A stretch of 14,497 nucleotides of DNA. Origin: an uncultured Gammaproteobacteria bacterium (GTDB taxonomy: Bacteria; Pseudomonadota; Gammaproteobacteria; PS1; Pseudothioglobaceae). Of the stretch, positions 7,845 through 14,497 are shown piece after piece (the first letter of the stretch is position 1; the number at the start of each line of letters is the position of its first letter). Location of the stretch: contig CAKMYR010000017.1 of the NCBI GenBank assembly GCA_929200175.1, forward strand, positions 1-14,497. The letters run 5' to 3'. The translations under genes were made by a program, and so were the position numbers. The notes beneath the pieces were generated by a model. The model searched no databases, was not told the DNA's origin, and saw only the letters and a list, made by a program, of their open reading frames with translations.

Positions 7845-8741
7845 ATGAAAAACCTAATTATTCTAATAATATTTAAAATTCTATCATTTAATATATTAGC
7901 AACAGAAACTAATAGTATTCTTGCTATTGTCAACGATGATTTAATAATGACAAATTCAATTAGTAAAGATTTAACTAAAGAAGAAAGGTTTGCTGTTTTA
8001 AATAATAAAATTGAATCTATCCTACAAATGCAAAAAATAAAAGAGCTTAAGATAAAACCTAACGAAAATTTAGTACAAGAAGTGCTTCTTGATGTAGCTT
8101 TACAAAATAATTTAAATTTACCACAATTACAAAATTTACCACAATATAAGCAAATTTTTGATAATATTATGGATTATTTACTAAAACAAACCCTTAGGCA
8201 ATACATTCTACGAAATGCTAATATAGTAGTAACTGAAGATGAAATAAATCAAGAGCTTTTGACTAACCCTACTGACAAAAAAGATTTAATTTCACAAATT
8301 AAAATTGCCCAAATATTAATTAACTCAATAGATATAACAAAAACCAATCAAGATAAATCTAAAGATGAATTGATTAAAAATTTATTAATTGATTTAAGCA
8401 ATAGAATTAAAAATGGAGCTTCATTTTCTAAGCTCGCAAAAACTTATTCCCAAGACCCTTCATACAAAAACGGTGGCGAATCCGAATGGTTAGATGAAAA
8501 TAATCAATCTAAAAATTTTAAAAAACAACTATCTACTCTTAAATTAAATCAATTATCAAAGCCATTTAAAACAGAGCAAGGTTGGAGAATAATGAAAATA
8601 ACTAATAAGCGTAATTATAATACTCATATTGATGATATTAAAGTAAAACTAACTAGACTAAAGCAAGATTCTTATTTTGAAAATTGGCTAAAATCAATTA
8701 AAGAAAAATCATATATAAATATTTTTGAACATAAACTATAG
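7845..8741 (+). CDS. surA: Periplasmic chaperone/peptidyl-prolyl isomerase SurA, single parvulin domain
   Basis: Folds outer-membrane proteins such as LptD in the periplasm. Residues 1-19 are a signal peptide (cleavage after NILA). The SurA N-terminal domain begins with ILAIVNDDLIMTNSI, typical of the family. One parvulin-type isomerase domain occupies about 152-252, with KIAQILI at 153-159, YSQDPSYKNGGESEWL around GG 210-211, and EQGWRIMKI around G246. E. coli SurA has 428 residues and two parvulin domains, whereas this protein has 298 and only one, followed by a short helix that would complete the chaperone core. The frame is intact, so it is a shortened family member and not a visible frameshift. 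It starts three bases after lptD; no ribosome site is evident. Confidence 0.88.
   Translation: MKNLIILIIFKILSFNILATETNSILAIVNDDLIMTNSISKDLTKEERFAVLNNKIESILQMQKIKELKIKPNENLVQEVLLDVALQNNLNLPQLQNLPQYKQIFDNIMDYLLKQTLRQYILRNANIVVTEDEINQELLTNPTDKKDLISQIKIAQILINSIDITKTNQDKSKDELIKNLLIDLSNRIKNGASFSKLAKTYSQDPSYKNGGESEWLDENNQSKNFKKQLSTLKLNQLSKPFKTEQGWRIMKITNKRNYNTHIDDIKVKLTRLKQDSYFENWLKSIKEKSYINIFEHKL
8114..8149 (+). repeat. 18-bp imperfect tandem repeat inside surA
   Basis: Two successive 18-base units share the first 14 bases (AAATTTACCACAAT) and encode LPQLQN-LPQYKQ in the N-terminal domain of SurA. The repeat is in frame and probably harmless. Confidence 0.7.
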
Positions 8742-8749
8742 TATTTATA

Positions 8750-9511
8750 ATGCCAAAATCTATTACTATTTTTGGTTTTCATAGTATTCAAACTCAATTA
8801 GAAAATTATCCAGAAAATATAATTAAAGCTTTTTCTTTAAAAGACAGAGCAGACAAAAGATTGCTAGCTATTGATAAACAACTTAATGATTTAAATTTAA
8901 AAATAGAAAAATGCAGCAAAAAACACTTAGATAAAATTACTAAAAATAACTCTCATCAAGGCATAGCAGCTTTAATACTTCTACCCTCTTTATTAGGACA
9001 AAATGAATTAACTGCTTATATTAACAAAATTAAAACTACTAGCTTAATATTAGTTTTAGATTCTATCCAAGACCCTAGAAATTTAGGGGCTTGTTTAAGA
9101 AATGCAAGTGCAGCTAATGTTGATTGCGTAATTATTAATAAAAATCAATCTGCTAATATTAATTCTTTAGCTTACAAAACAAGCGCTGGAGCTGTTAATC
9201 AATTAAAAATATTTCAAGTTACCAATATAGCGCAAACTATAAAAGAGCTTAAGAATAAAAATATTTGGACAATTGGGCTTGACCTATCTGCTAACAAATC
9301 TCTTTATTCAATAGATTTAAAATTATCAACTGCAATTATTATTGGCTCTGAAGGCAAAGGATTGAGATCTCTAAATAAAAAAATGTGCGATGAATTAGCG
9401 ATAATACCAATTAAAGGCAATATCCAAAGTTTAAATGTTGCTGTTGCTACAGGCATTTCTTTATTTGAAGTTAATAGGCAACGAAATTTATTTGATAAAG
9501 CAATATTTTAA
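8750..9511 (+). CDS. rlmB: 23S rRNA (guanosine-2'-O-)-methyltransferase RlmB
   Basis: SpoU-family methyltransferase that 2'-O-methylates a guanosine (G2251 in E. coli numbering) in the peptidyl-transferase region of 23S rRNA using S-adenosylmethionine. The N-terminal L30e-like RNA-binding domain (about 4-80) starts with IFGFHSIQTQLE and ends at HQGIAAL. The trefoil-knot domain shows motif 1, DPRNLGACLRNA (108-119, catalytic N111 and R117), motif 2, IGSEGKGLR (198-206), and motif 3, SLNVAVATGI (227-236). Length 253 fits RlmB (E. coli 243). It begins eight bases after surA without a ribosome site. TrmH would lack this N-terminal domain, so RlmB is preferred. Confidence 0.93.
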   Translation: MPKSITIFGFHSIQTQLENYPENIIKAFSLKDRADKRLLAIDKQLNDLNLKIEKCSKKHLDKITKNNSHQGIAALILLPSLLGQNELTAYINKIKTTSLILVLDSIQDPRNLGACLRNASAANVDCVIINKNQSANINSLAYKTSAGAVNQLKIFQVTNIAQTIKELKNKNIWTIGLDLSANKSLYSIDLKLSTAIIIGSEGKGLRSLNKKMCDELAIIPIKGNIQSLNVAVATGISLFEVNRQRNLFDKAIF

Positions 9512-9518
9512 GTATAAT
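9492..9518 (+). promoter_or_regulatory. Candidate promoter for yceD-rpmF-plsX-fabH
   Basis: A perfect TATAAT (9513-9518) lies immediately after the rlmB stop, with TTGATA (9492-9497) 15 bases upstream, slightly close to ideal. Transcription would start near 9525, 15 bases before yceD. The 28-base spacer is the largest in the plus-strand run, consistent with a new transcription unit. Confidence 0.4.
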
Positions 9519-9539
9519 AGCTTACTTTTACTATAAAAA

Positions 9540-10025
9540 ATGGTTGAGCGCATAGAGTTTTGTAAATTTACATCTAAACCCTATTTGTTTTTACATACTT
9601 ATAAAATAAAAGATTTCGATAGGATTACTGATATAGTATGTAATTTTGAAGATCCTGTTTATGTTGAATTAAATTTTAGTTTAAAAGAAAATAAAATTCC
9701 TTGTATTAAAGGTAATATTAAATTAAATGCATCTCTAACATGTCAAAATTGTTTAGGAGAAGTAAATAATAAATTAAACATTAATTTTAAAACTGGGTTT
9801 TTACAAAATGAGCAAGAAGGAGGATATCTAGACTCTGATTATGAAAAAATTATTTTTCATAAAAAAAGTATTTCTACTATAGAATTTATAACTGATGAAA
9901 TATTAATGTCTATGCCTATGTTTGCTAAACATAGCTATAAATGTTATCAATATCAAAATGATGATTATATTGCGAAAAATCCAACTAAAAACCCTTTTGC
10001 AATATTAAAAAGTATTAAGAATTAA
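9540..10025 (+). CDS. yceD: DUF177/YceD family protein (linked to 23S rRNA/L32)
   Basis: Member of the YceD family, whose gene almost always precedes rpmF in bacteria and which has been connected with 23S rRNA accumulation; the biochemical role is not settled. The 161-residue product shows the family's CxxC pair, C68-Q-N-C71 (LTCQNCLGEV, compare LECQRCG in E. coli), an acidic segment ending in ITDEILMSMPM, and the conserved C-terminus NPFAILKSIKN (E. coli NPFAVLASLKRK). The extra cysteine in KCYQYQ matches a position near the E. coli HCE segment. Starts with ATG at 9540; rpmF follows after 19 bases. Confidence 0.88.
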   Translation: MVERIEFCKFTSKPYLFLHTYKIKDFDRITDIVCNFEDPVYVELNFSLKENKIPCIKGNIKLNASLTCQNCLGEVNNKLNINFKTGFLQNEQEGGYLDSDYEKIIFHKKSISTIEFITDEILMSMPMFAKHSYKCYQYQNDDYIAKNPTKNPFAILKSIKN

Positions 10026-10033
10026 AATAAAAT

Positions 10034-10040
10034 AAGGAAG
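10034..10040 (+). promoter_or_regulatory. Ribosome binding site of rpmF
   Basis: AAGGAAG four bases before the rpmF ATG is the only clear Shine-Dalgarno on the plus strand, fitting the high demand for a ribosomal protein. Confidence 0.7.
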
Positions 10041-10044
10041 AAAA

Positions 10045-10236
10045 ATGGCTGTACAAAAAGGAAAAAAAAGCGCATCAAAAAGAGGTATGAGACGCTCTCA
10101 CAATGCATTAAAACATAAAACTCTATCTGAAGATCAAGAAACTGGCGAAATTCATCTTCGTCATAATATTACTGCAGATGGTTATTATCGTGGTAAACAA
10201 ATAATAAATACCCAGAAAATAGAAGAAACAGAATAA
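10045..10236 (+). CDS. rpmF: 50S ribosomal protein L32
   Basis: Small protein of the large ribosomal subunit. The 63 residues carry the family signature SKRGMRRSHNAL (residues 11-22) and the C-terminal HLRHNITADGYYRGKQII, nearly the E. coli sequence. Like E. coli L32, it has no cysteines, so it is the zinc-free type. The C-terminal extension NTQKIEETE is a few residues longer than in E. coli (57 residues). It ends in two successive TAA codons; plsX begins seven bases after the first. The yceD-rpmF-plsX-fabH order is a widely conserved arrangement. Confidence 0.97.
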   Translation: MAVQKGKKSASKRGMRRSHNALKHKTLSEDQETGEIHLRHNITADGYYRGKQIINTQKIEETE

Positions 10237-10243
10237 TAAATTT

Positions 10244-11266
10244 ATGTTAATTAAAATATCTATTGACGCTTCAGGTGGAGATAAGGGTATTCCTGTTACA
10301 GTTTCAGCAGGCATTAAAGCTCTGACTATGTTTAGTGATTTATATTTATATTTTGTCGGCAATGAGTCTGAAATTAATAATGAATTAAAAAAACATCCAA
10401 ATAGTAAAGATTTAATTGATAGATTTTCAATTGTTAACGCTGATGAAGTTATAAAAATGAATGAATTACCTACTGATGTACTGCGTAAAAATAAAAAAAC
10501 ATCAATGCGAGAAGCTATCAATTTAGTTAAAAACAAACAAGCAGATGCCTGCGTTAGCTCTGGCAATACTGGTGCATTAATGGTGATTTCACGCTCTTTA
10601 TTAAAAACCATAAAAGGTATTGACAGACCTGCAATTATGGCAATAATTCCAACTGTAAAAGGCAGTGTAAATATGCTAGATTTAGGTGCTAATGTTGATT
10701 CTAAAGAGATCTCATTATTTCAATTTGCTATTATGGGATCAGTTGTAGTTAAACATACTAAAAATATAAAAAACCCTAGAGTTTCGCTTCTTAATATAGG
10801 AAAAGAAGAAACTAAAGGAAATTATTTTATTAAACAAACTTCTGAATTATTAAAAAAATCAAATCTTAACTATACTGGATTTATTGAAGGTGATGATGTT
10901 TATAAGGGCAAGGCTGATTTAGTGGTATGTGACGGCTTTGAAGGCAATATATTTCTTAAGGCAAGCGAAGGTGTTGTTCTTATGATGGTACACCATCTTA
11001 AACAAGCATTTAACAGAAATATTTTTTCTAAAATTATTGGGATTTTAAGTAAATCAATTCTAAAAAATTTTAAACATAATATTGATCCAAAAAAATATAA
11101 TGGAGCTAGTCTATTAGGCCTTCGTGGTATTGTTATTAAAAGTCATGGAAGTGCTGATTCTGAATCTTTTTTATATGCTATAAAAGAAGCTTATATTGAA
11201 GCAAATGCAAAAATAATAGATAAAATATCAAAACAAATTGAAGATGAATTAGCAAATCAATTATGA
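10244..11266 (+). CDS. plsX: Phosphate acyltransferase PlsX
   Basis: Converts acyl-ACP and phosphate to acyl-phosphate, the donor used by PlsY in phospholipid synthesis; a peripheral membrane enzyme. The 340-residue protein has SSGNTGALM (105-113), DLGANVD (146-152), VCDGFEGNIFLK and NGASLLGLRGIVIKSHGSAD (286-305), all near-identical to E. coli PlsX (356). The N-terminal motif reads DASGGD at 8-13 where most homologues have DxMGGD. A basic, hydrophobic stretch near 255-280 would fit the membrane-associating helices. It overlaps fabH by four bases (ATGA), so the two are probably translationally coupled. Confidence 0.96.
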   Translation: MLIKISIDASGGDKGIPVTVSAGIKALTMFSDLYLYFVGNESEINNELKKHPNSKDLIDRFSIVNADEVIKMNELPTDVLRKNKKTSMREAINLVKNKQADACVSSGNTGALMVISRSLLKTIKGIDRPAIMAIIPTVKGSVNMLDLGANVDSKEISLFQFAIMGSVVVKHTKNIKNPRVSLLNIGKEETKGNYFIKQTSELLKKSNLNYTGFIEGDDVYKGKADLVVCDGFEGNIFLKASEGVVLMMVHHLKQAFNRNIFSKIIGILSKSILKNFKHNIDPKKYNGASLLGLRGIVIKSHGSADSESFLYAIKEAYIEANAKIIDKISKQIEDELANQL

Positions 11267-12207
11267 AAAAATTTGCACGAATTATAGGTACTGGCTCATA
11301 TCTTCCCCCAAAAATAATTACTAACGAAGATTTAGAAAAAACTCTTGATACTTCAAAAGAATGGATAGTAACCAGAACTGGAATTGAAAAAAGACATATA
11401 GTTGAAAATCAAAGTAATTGTGAATTAGCAACTATTGCTTCTCAAAATGCATTAAAAGCTGCTAATATAAGCCCTAAAGAGCTAGATTTAATTATTTTTG
11501 CAACAACTACTCCAGATAAAATATTCCCTGCTACTGCTACTGTATTACAAAAAGCTCTTGGCGCATCTTGTCCAGCTTTTGATTTGCAAGCAGTTTGTGC
11601 TGGATTTATATTTGCCTTAACTACTGCTGAAAAATATATTAAAACTAATTCTGCTAATAAAGTTCTTGTAGTAGGCAGTGAAACCTTATCAAGGATTGTT
11701 GATTGGACAGACCGCTCTACTGCAATTTTATTTGGTGATGGTGCAGGCGCAGTTGTGTTAAGCTCAGATCTAAATGCAGGTATTTTAAATACTAAATTAT
11801 TAAGCGATGGTAATTATTTGCCATCTTTACAAGTTAATAATAATTATATTAATCAACATGGCTTTATTCAAATGTCTGGAAATGAAGTATTTAAAGCAGC
11901 AATTAAACATTTATCTATCTTGGCTTTAGAAACAATAAAGGAAAATAATATAACTGTAGATGAAATAGATTATATGATTCCCCATCAAGCTAACGTTCGC
12001 ATTATCACAGCAATCGCACAACGAATCAATATCCCTATGGATAAAGTAATAGTTACTTTAAAAGATCAAGGCAATACTTCTGCTGCTTCTATTCCATTGG
12101 CGATTGATAAGGCTGTAAGAGATAAACGCATTAAAAAAAATAATATTTTATTATTAATTGGTATCGGCGCTGGTTTTAGCTGGGGTAGTGTTTTATTAAG
12201 ATTTTAA
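11263..12207 (+). CDS. fabH: Beta-ketoacyl-ACP synthase III FabH
   Basis: Condenses acetyl-CoA with malonyl-ACP to start fatty-acid synthesis. The 314-residue product (E. coli 317) has the catalytic triad C112 (QAVCAGF), H241 (IPHQANVRI) and N271 (GNTSAAS), plus the substrate-site WIVTRTGI at 34-41 and the C-terminal GAGFSWGSVLLRF. The ATG overlaps the plsX stop. In E. coli fabD, fabG and acpP follow; here fabH is the last gene of the plus-strand run and runs tail-to-tail into ispA, sharing the TTAA stop tetramer at 12204-12207. No terminator hairpin is visible between them. Confidence 0.97.
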   Translation: MKKFARIIGTGSYLPPKIITNEDLEKTLDTSKEWIVTRTGIEKRHIVENQSNCELATIASQNALKAANISPKELDLIIFATTTPDKIFPATATVLQKALGASCPAFDLQAVCAGFIFALTTAEKYIKTNSANKVLVVGSETLSRIVDWTDRSTAILFGDGAGAVVLSSDLNAGILNTKLLSDGNYLPSLQVNNNYINQHGFIQMSGNEVFKAAIKHLSILALETIKENNITVDEIDYMIPHQANVRIITAIAQRINIPMDKVIVTLKDQGNTSAASIPLAIDKAVRDKRIKKNNILLLIGIGAGFSWGSVLLRF

Positions 12208-13058
12208 AAATCTCTTAATTTAAGTTTCATTGTCAATTTATATAACTCATTGCTATCTAAACTTAATTGCTTAAGTACTAATAACGCTTTAGAATATAAA
12301 TCATCGCAAATTTTCTTTGCTTTATCTAATCCTAAAATTGATGGATAAGTTGGTTTATTATTCCCAATATCTGTGTTTTGTTTTTTTCCTAATATATTAT
12401 CAGGGGTTAAAATATCTAATATATCATCTTGAATTTGATAAGCTAATCCTATATTAATTGAAAATTCATTAAGCACCTTTAAGTCATTCTCATTACACTT
12501 TTTAGAAACTAAAGCACCTAGTATTACAGCACACTTTATAATAGATCCTGTTTTTTTGCTGTACATATTTTTTAAAGTATCTATATTGATAATTTTCAAA
12601 TCTGACAAAATATCTACCAATTGCCCTTCTACCATTTCAAATGCAGAATTAGTTAAAACTTTTAATAAAGATATTTTTGTAGAATCCGCCAAATTATTAT
12701 CATCAGTTAAAATTTTAAATGCTAATGCTTGCAAACCATCGCCTGCTAAAATAGCTTGCGCTTCGCCGAATTTTTTATGGCAAGTAGGTTTATTATGCCT
12801 AAAATCACTGTTATCCATAGCAGGAATATCGTCATGGATTAAAGAATACGCATGAATTAATTCAATTGCACAAGCGCTTGAATCTACTAAATCTAAATTA
12901 GTTTTAAATGTATTAGCCGTACAATAAGTTAATATTGCTCTAATGCGTTTACCGCCATTTAGTACACTATAACGAATAGATTCTTTCAACTTAGAATCTA
13001 ATAAAAGATATTCATCTAACTTAGAATTAATTCTATCTAAATAAATATCAAAATTCAT
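12204..13058 (-). CDS. ispA: Farnesyl diphosphate synthase (polyprenyl synthetase)
   Basis: Builds C10/C15 prenyl diphosphates from IPP and DMAPP for undecaprenol and quinone side chains. The 284-residue protein (E. coli 299) has the first aspartate-rich motif DDIPAMD at 76-82, the second, DDILD, at 211-215, the GGKRIR diphosphate site at 35-40, and FGEAQAILAGDGLQALAF (97-114). The DDxxxxD spacing of the first motif, with Y71 and S72 just before it, is typical of bacterial FPP synthases, but chain length is not certain from sequence alone. It begins five bases after xseB. The dxs gene that follows ispA in E. coli is missing here. Confidence 0.92.
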   Translation of the reverse strand: MNFDIYLDRINSKLDEYLLLDSKLKESIRYSVLNGGKRIRAILTYCTANTFKTNLDLVDSSACAIELIHAYSLIHDDIPAMDNSDFRHNKPTCHKKFGEAQAILAGDGLQALAFKILTDDNNLADSTKISLLKVLTNSAFEMVEGQLVDILSDLKIINIDTLKNMYSKKTGSIIKCAVILGALVSKKCNENDLKVLNEFSINIGLAYQIQDDILDILTPDNILGKKQNTDIGNNKPTYPSILGLDKAKKICDDLYSKALLVLKQLSLDSNELYKLTMKLKLRDF

Positions 13059-13063
13059 TTTTA

Positions 13064-13303
13064 TTACTCGTCAACATCTTTTAATGTACTTTTTGCATTG
13101 TAATTATCTTCTGCTGTGAGTATATTTATTTTTTTCTCAGCTTCATTTAAGGCATTTTGACATTTTTTTGTTAATTTAACTCCATTAGAAAAATATTCTA
13201 AAGATTCTTCAAGACTTAGATTGCCTGATTCCATAGCAGATACAATTTTTTCTAAATCAGCTAACCCTTGATTAAAGTCAAATTTTTCTTTATTTTTTTT
13301 CAT
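13064..13303 (-). CDS. xseB: Exodeoxyribonuclease VII small subunit
   Basis: Small helical subunit that assembles with XseA to form the single-strand DNA exonuclease VII. The 79-residue product (E. coli 80) has the family signature FNQGLADLEKIVSAMESGNLSLEESLEYFSNG-type helices at residues 10-41, and an ending rich in Glu, Lys and Asp. The xseB-ispA pairing is the same as in E. coli. It starts 17 bases downstream of the M6-prodomain-like gene with no ribosome site, and so may be co-transcribed with it. xseA is not in the window. Confidence 0.93.
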   Translation of the reverse strand: MKKNKEKFDFNQGLADLEKIVSAMESGNLSLEESLEYFSNGVKLTKKCQNALNEAEKKINILTAEDNYNAKSTLKDVDE

Positions 13304-13320
13304 AATAAAATTTTAATAAA

Positions 13321-13707
13321 TTAATCCAAAACTAAATTATTTTCCTTTCTTTTTCTTTGCCAAATTTCATATAATTTGTCTTTATCAAAACTATTGTTAT
13401 CTAATTTAGGGGCTTTATCAACAGCACCTGATGATTGTTCTTCTAAATTTAATAAATTACCAGAGGAGATCATTTCTAGTTTTCCATCAATTTCTTTTAA
13501 TTCGGCATATTCATATAAATCAGAATCTTTATTATAAATAATTACCTCACCTTTTTTATTTTCAATCCAAGAAAAATATTCATCACCCTTTAGATTTGCT
13601 ATAAAAGAATTCTCTCCTTGATATAACTCTATATCTCCAGGATAAGCCAAGATTGCAAATGATAAATTTGTATATATTAAACTTATAATTAGTATTATGT
13701 TTTTCAT
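13321..13707 (-). CDS. Secreted protein resembling an M6-protease N-terminal prodomain, without protease domain
   Basis: The 128-residue product has a signal peptide (1-18, cleavage after NLSFA) and then AYPGDIELYQGENSFIANLK, GDEYFSWIENKKGEVIIY and YEYAELKEIDG, the pattern seen at the N-terminus of M6-family metalloproteases (QPDGS, GDE, W, ET-GY). The basic, helical C-terminus (DKLYEIWQRKRKE) corresponds to the R/K-rich helix that ends those prodomains. No HExxH follows; the frame stops and xseB begins. The ATG overlaps the TAA of the upstream metalloprotease by one base (TAATG), suggesting coupled translation. It may be a trans-acting propeptide or inhibitor, or the remaining head of a second, deleted protease. 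The resemblance is from memory of the family, not a search. Confidence 0.7.
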   Translation of the reverse strand: MKNIILIISLIYTNLSFAILAYPGDIELYQGENSFIANLKGDEYFSWIENKKGEVIIYNKDSDLYEYAELKEIDGKLEMISSGNLLNLEEQSSGAVDKAPKLDNNSFDKDKLYEIWQRKRKENNLVLD

Positions 13708-14497
13708 TATTCAATAGTTATATTAAAGGTCATAGTATTTCCAGCTTCCGATATATTTGTCACACTAATTCCACTACTATTATTACTATAAGTATTAGAA
13801 TTAGGTGTAGTATCCGGAGTAAAACTAGTGGAGTTGCCAGAATAAAATAAATTAGTTAAACGTCCAGCAGTTGTTTTATCATCTAAGCCTGGATTTTTTG
13901 CTTCTTCTACATCAACTAATTTGTGAGTAAAATCATTATTCAATGTTTTATTATCATCAATATGAGTTATTAGTAAACCACCAGGAAATTCTGGTGGCTC
14001 TGAAGAACTTCCACCACATACAGAACCTTTAGCTATGCAATATAAAAAATTTAGTCCATTATCATAACCACCAATTCTATTTTCTAATAAAAAGTATTCC
14101 TTATCGTTTAATCTAGTTTTGGGTAAAATTTTATAAACATTAGCATCAATAGAAGAACTAGCTTTAGCAACCAAATCATCTTCATCATCACTAATTAATG
14201 TAGGATCGATAAACTTTGATCTAATTTTACTCCAGCCAGTCATATGTACTGGTGATGAACCTGGTCTATAAGCAGAAGATTTTCTAGCCCAAGCACCATT
14301 TGCCATTAAACCAAAAGAACCTATACCATGAGATACTCCACTTATATCATACAAATCTGGCAAACCAAAAAGAGCATGAGCTAATTCATGAGCAATAACT
14401 CCAATAGTAGCATCATGAGCTTTAAAATGTCTTTCGCCAAATATACTATATGAATTAATAATAACTCCGTCTTTGTAAGTAAATATAACATTTAGAG
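13707..14497 (-). CDS. M6-family secreted metalloprotease, N-terminus cut by window edge
   Basis: The open frame runs from the window edge to TAA at 13707-13709, about 263 residues, with no start in view. It carries the zinc site HELAH (14376-14390) within IAHELAHALFGLPDLYD, then the GIGSFGLMANGAW segment, the Met-turn-like region of M6 (immune-inhibitor A-like) peptidases, and a downstream GWSKIRSKF. Further on are EYFLLENRIGG, GLLITHIDDN and LVDVEEA, as is usual for the family. The C-terminus SGISVTNISEAGNTMTFNITIE is the common M6 ending, so no extra C-terminal domain. Two cysteines (YCIAKGSVCGG) could form a disulfide. An internal TTG at 14363 is not the real start, because the catalytic site lies upstream. 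Family members degrade extracellular proteins; the target here is unknown. Confidence 0.9.
   Translation of the reverse strand, partial: LNVIFTYKDGVIINSYSIFGERHFKAHDATIGVIAHELAHALFGLPDLYDISGVSHGIGSFGLMANGAWARKSSAYRPGSSPVHMTGWSKIRSKFIDPTLISDDEDDLVAKASSSIDANVYKILPKTRLNDKEYFLLENRIGGYDNGLNFLYCIAKGSVCGGSSSEPPEFPGGLLITHIDDNKTLNNDFTHKLVDVEEAKNPGLDDKTTAGRLTNLFYSGNSTSFTPDTTPNSNTYSNNSSGISVTNISEAGNTMTFNITIE

Noticed and set aside
10123..10611. 162-codon minus-strand open frame
   Set aside because: Antisense to the end of rpmF and the start of plsX, both firmly identified; composition is that of a shadow frame.
12556..12855. 99-codon plus-strand open frame
   Set aside because: Antisense to ispA, across its conserved aspartate-rich region; no domain.
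13707..14363. A 218-residue protein starting at an internal TTG
   Set aside because: The same frame continues upstream to the window edge and contains the HELAH zinc site, so the TTG is inside the protease gene.
13321..14497. A single M6 protease split by a frameshift at 13707
   Set aside because: The order is wrong: the catalytic part comes first and ends in a normal C-terminus, while the following frame begins with a signal peptide and an N-terminal prodomain.

Overview
The window is a gene-dense, very AT-rich (roughly 25-30% G+C by eye) stretch of chromosome from what looks like a gammaproteobacterium with a compact genome. Three things support this: an ISC iron-sulfur cluster operon in the E. 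coli order, whose proteins match E. coli IscS, IscU and IscA residue for residue at catalytic positions; an LptD-SurA outer-membrane biogenesis pair; and the yceD-rpmF-plsX-fabH ribosome/lipid cluster. TAA, TAG and TGA all serve as stops, so the code is standard. Low G+C, tiny intergenic gaps, few Shine-Dalgarno sites and some shortened proteins would fit a streamlined or host-associated lineage such as the SUP05/thiotrophic-symbiont group, but that placement is an inference and not secure.

Left part (1-5540, minus strand, read right to left): cysE, then a 311-bp gene-free gap, then iscS-iscU-iscA-hscB-hscA-fdx, with fdx cut by the window edge. CysE makes O-acetylserine for cysteine, which IscS desulfurates. 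IscU is the scaffold, IscA a carrier, HscA/HscB the chaperones that release the cluster from IscU, and Fdx the electron donor. The regulator gene iscR, usually just before iscS, is absent here; the gap sits where it would be.

Middle part (5664-12207, plus strand): lptD and surA (LPS insertion and outer-membrane protein folding), rlmB (23S rRNA methylation), then yceD, rpmF, plsX and fabH (ribosomal protein L32, phospholipid precursor synthesis and initiation of fatty-acid synthesis). The genes are separated by 3 to 28 bases, or overlap. A promoter-like TATAAT lies just before yceD.

Right part (12204-14497, minus strand): xseB-ispA (exonuclease VII small subunit and farnesyl diphosphate synthase), convergent with fabH and sharing a TTAA stop tetramer with it. 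Upstream of xseB lies the most unusual part of the window: the C-terminal two-thirds or so of a secreted M6-family metalloprotease (catalytic HELAH motif present, cut by the window edge), followed, with a one-base TAATG overlap, by a separate 128-residue secreted protein that resembles the N-terminal prodomain of M6 proteases and has no catalytic part. No RNA genes, CRISPR arrays or insertion sequences were seen.
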